Positions 61,805 to 64,000 of a DNA stretch of 64,000 nt are shown here, one piece after another (the stretch's first letter is position 1; each line of letters opens with the position of its first letter). This DNA comes from Georgenia sp. TF02-10 (lineage in GTDB: Bacteria > Actinomycetota > Actinomycetes > Actinomycetales > Actinomycetaceae): positions 3,889,530 to 3,953,529 of the forward strand of contig NZ_CP094289.1 of assembly GCF_022759505.1 (NCBI RefSeq), in the 5' to 3' direction. Under the pieces are notes generated by a model, which did not search any database, was not told where the DNA came from, and saw only the letters and a list, made by a program, of their open reading frames with translations. A program made the position numbers and the translations under genes.

Positions 61805-63991
61805 GCCTCCGGGAGCCTGTTGCTTTTTGGGCTGGCGCGGGCCTGGGCGTGTCTGCCGGCCGGCCTGGGCGCTGCCGGGAGGATCGGGGGTATGGCCAGG
61901 ACGTACCGGGTGGTGGATCGGGACCAGGAGTTCTTGCTCCCGCCGGACATGCGTGAGTGGTTGCCGCCGGAGCATCTGGTGTGGTTCTTGATCGCGGCGG
62001 TGGAGCGGATGGACACCACCGCCTTCCACGCCAAGGCCCGGTTGGGTGGGGTGGGTCGGCGGGGGTATGACCCGGAGATGCTGCTGACGCTGTTCGTGTA
62101 CGCGATGGCGCAGGGGGAGTCCTCCTCGCGGCGGATCGAGCGGCTGTGCCACACGGATGTGGCGTTCCGGGTGATCTGCGCCCAGGACGTCCCGGACCAC
62201 ACGGTGCTGGCCCGGTTCCGCCAGCGCCACGAGGAGGCGCTGACCGGTCTGCTGACCGAGTCGTTGGTGCTGGCCGCCGAGCTGGGGATGCTCTCGATGG
62301 GGGTGGTGGCTCTGGACGGGACGAAGATCCAGGCCAGCGCCAGCAGGGGCGCCAACCGCAGCGAGGCCACCCTGCGGAAGATGGCGGAGGACTACGTCGG
62401 CCGGGTCGGCGCCACGGACGCGGAGGAGGACGCCCTGTTCGGTCCGGACAAGCGCGGGGACGAGCTGCCCGAGGCGGTGACCGACCGGACCGACCGGGGT
62501 GGGCGGATCCAGCGGGCGCTGGACGTCATCACCGCCCGCCGCACCAAGACCGAGGCGGAGGAGAAGAAGAAGGCCGAGCGGGCCCAGAAGCGCGCCGCCG
62601 CCCGCAAGGTGGAGGCGGAGGCGGAGGCGGCGAGGGCCGCCGAGCGGGCCGAGAAGTATCTCGCCGCCCGCCGCAAGGCCGAGGCCGAGGCGGCGAAGAC
62701 GGCCGAGCGGGCAGAGAAGACGGTCGAGCGGGCCGAGGAGTACCAGAGCGCGCAGGCGGAGGGGGCCCCGCTGTGCGGGCACCCGCCGAAGGGGGTGGAC
62801 CCGGTCGGCGTGGCCAGGGCCCGGTGGGAGCGGGCGCGGGCGCAGGCCGCGGCCCGGTACGAGGCCTACCAGGGCGACCTGGCCGCCGGGGTGGTCAGGA
62901 GGGGACGCCCGCCGCTGCCGCCGGACGAGCACTGCCGGGTCCGTCGGGCCTGGGTGGCCTACCAGGCGGCCCTGGCCGCCCGCGGCCTCGTGACCGCTGG
63001 TCAGGACACGGCCGGCGGCACCGATCAGGACCGGGCCCCAGGCGCCGGCGCCGGCAACGCCACCGGGGCCGGCACGGAGCAGACCGCCGACGCCGGCCAG
63101 GCGCCGGGCGCCGGCACGGAGCAGGCCGCAGACGCTGAGAAGGTTGGCGCCGGGGCGGCGGCGCAGGCCGGCGGCCCGGCCGGGGAGAACGCCGGGGAGA
63201 AGGTGTATGCCAACCTCACCGACCCGGACTCCCGGCTGATGAAGACCCGCGACGGTTGGGTCCAGGGCATGAACTGCCAGACCTCCACCAGCGAGGACGT
63301 GTTCATCCTGACCGCCCGGGCCACCCAGGACACCACCGACGTGCGCCAGTTCCTGCCCACCAAGGACGCGGTCGAGACCACCCTGGCCACCATCGCCGAG
63401 CGCACCGGCCGGACGGACCTGACCATCGGGACGATGCTCGCCGACGCGGGGTATGACTCCAACGAGAACCTCACCGCACCCGGCCCGGACCGGTTGATCG
63501 CCGACAGCAAGCGCCGCCGCCTGTCCGCCCGCGCCACCACGAACCCGGCCGAGGGTCCACCACCGGAGGGTGCGTCGGCCCGGGAGAAGGTCAACCACCG
63601 GCTGCGCACCCCCGACGGGCTCGCCACCTACCGGCGCCGGTCCCACCTGATCGAAGCCCCCAACGCCTGGCTGAAGGACGGCCGCGGGCTGCGCCGGTTC
63701 TCCCGCCGCGGCCTGGCAGCGGTGCAGTCCGAGCTCTCCCTGGCCGCCGGGGTGACCAACCTGCTCCGCCTGCTCGCCAAGGGAGTGACCACCGCCCAGC
63801 TCCAGGTCGCCTGACCCCCACCAGGGGCACCCCCACACCCCCGCCAGGGCCCCCACCCGCCCGCACAGCCCCCGAAGTCCCCCCAGGGCGTCCAGCACAC
63901 GCTCGGCCCGGCTCACCGAGCCGCTGGTCCGAAAATCCCGCCACCAGGCCCCCGCGCGACCGCCGCCAAAGGACAACAGGCTCCCGGAGGC
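61805..63991. mobile_element. IS1182-family element, copy 2, intact
   Basis: This 2187-bp element has 18-bp perfect terminal inverted repeats (GCCTCC...GGAGGC) and GATC on both sides (61801-61804, 63992-63995). It lies in direct orientation 19 bases (61782-61800) beyond copy 1's right-hand GATC. The outermost flanks of the two-copy array rebuild the palindrome ACCAC-GATC-GTGGT. Confidence 0.92.
61892..63814 (+). CDS. IS1182-family transposase, intact
   Basis: This 640-residue DDE transposase has a DUF772-type N-terminal domain (TAFHAKARLGGVGRRGYDPE, HTVLARFRQRH) and the catalytic region beginning VVALDGTKIQASAS. A ~200-residue Ala/Glu/Lys-rich coiled-coil insertion follows (KKKAERAQKRAAARKVEAEA). 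The second catalytic half comes next (LADAGYDSNENL, RRSHLIEAPNAWLKDGRGLR). ATG at 61892 follows GGGAGGAT; upstream in-frame codons lie in the terminal repeat. The coiled-coil insertion is unusually long for the family. Confidence 0.93.
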   Translation: MARTYRVVDRDQEFLLPPDMREWLPPEHLVWFLIAAVERMDTTAFHAKARLGGVGRRGYDPEMLLTLFVYAMAQGESSSRRIERLCHTDVAFRVICAQDVPDHTVLARFRQRHEEALTGLLTESLVLAAELGMLSMGVVALDGTKIQASASRGANRSEATLRKMAEDYVGRVGATDAEEDALFGPDKRGDELPEAVTDRTDRGGRIQRALDVITARRTKTEAEEKKKAERAQKRAAARKVEAEAEAARAAERAEKYLAARRKAEAEAAKTAERAEKTVERAEEYQSAQAEGAPLCGHPPKGVDPVGVARARWERARAQAAARYEAYQGDLAAGVVRRGRPPLPPDEHCRVRRAWVAYQAALAARGLVTAGQDTAGGTDQDRAPGAGAGNATGAGTEQTADAGQAPGAGTEQAADAEKVGAGAAAQAGGPAGENAGEKVYANLTDPDSRLMKTRDGWVQGMNCQTSTSEDVFILTARATQDTTDVRQFLPTKDAVETTLATIAERTGRTDLTIGTMLADAGYDSNENLTAPGPDRLIADSKRRRLSARATTNPAEGPPPEGASAREKVNHRLRTPDGLATYRRRSHLIEAPNAWLKDGRGLRRFSRRGLAAVQSELSLAAGVTNLLRLLAKGVTTAQLQVA

Positions 63992-64000
63992 GATCGTGGT

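Noticed and set aside
59606..63976. 1456-codon open frame on the minus strand
   Set aside because: It is antisense to the two IS1182 transposase copies, repeats internally with them and carries no protein signature.

Overview
The window is very GC-rich (by eye well above 70%). It uses many GTG starts, several of them apparently leaderless with a TANNNT-like box 5-8 bases upstream, and start and stop codons often overlap as ATGA or GTGA. Together with a coproporphyrin-type heme pathway (hemQ, cpfC with C-terminal cysteines), this indicates a high-GC Actinomycetota chromosome, probably of the Micrococcales. That order-level placement is inference. No rRNA, tRNA or CRISPR array was recognised.

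Layout. 0-4.3 kb: 3' end of a GH2 glycosidase, an M50-type membrane peptidase, a YqeB-like membrane protein, a NUDIX hydrolase and a TetR regulator with a palindromic operator candidate. 4.4-10.2 kb: a leftward, translationally coupled MoxR/DUF58/VWA/VWA/TPR operon. 10.4-14.1 kb: an acyltransferase-like membrane protein flanked by two paralogous PIG-L-type deacetylases. 14.4-20.3 kb: a CopD/CtaG fusion, a DUF2993 protein, a membrane-anchored LRV protein and an amidase. 20.4-25.4 kb: an ABC-2 exporter pair, a 41-residue secreted Cys-x-x-Cys peptide, a TrmB/LuxR-type regulator and a stand-alone LanC-like protein. This last group is the most likely novel system in the window. 25.7-29.5 kb: bkdABC-type 2-oxo acid dehydrogenase operon. 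29.9-31.0 kb: an intact IS630-family element. 31.1-33.8 kb: hisC, then two crcB fluoride channel genes behind a recognisable fluoride riboswitch, then a small membrane protein. 33.9-37.4 kb: a WXG100-like protein with an alpha/beta hydrolase, a fructosamine kinase, and an orphan VbhA-like antitoxin.

37.4-41.2 kb is a lower-GC accessory patch. It holds an ECF sigma factor with its membrane partner, a VapBC module and a deleted ISL3 transposase. 41.2-52.5 kb carries almost the whole heme pathway. Leftward are hemA, cpfC and hemQ; rightward are hemE, hemG (frameshifted in this sequence), hemC, a hemD-hemB fusion and hemL. HemA and HemL make 5-aminolevulinate, HemB/C/D make uroporphyrinogen III, HemE makes coproporphyrinogen III, HemG oxidises it, CpfC inserts iron and HemQ finishes heme b. 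Three near-identical palindromes precede hemC.

52.6-58.0 kb: a histidine phosphatase, purB, a DedA protein and an ECF42-type sigma factor with its DGPF/YciI partner. 58.0-64.0 kb: two direct copies of a 2187-bp IS1182-family element, the first interrupted by a 1558-bp IS3-family element with a CTGG duplication. Short tandem repeats recur in gaps and protein linkers throughout (7, 20, 21, 24, 25 and 30 bp units).
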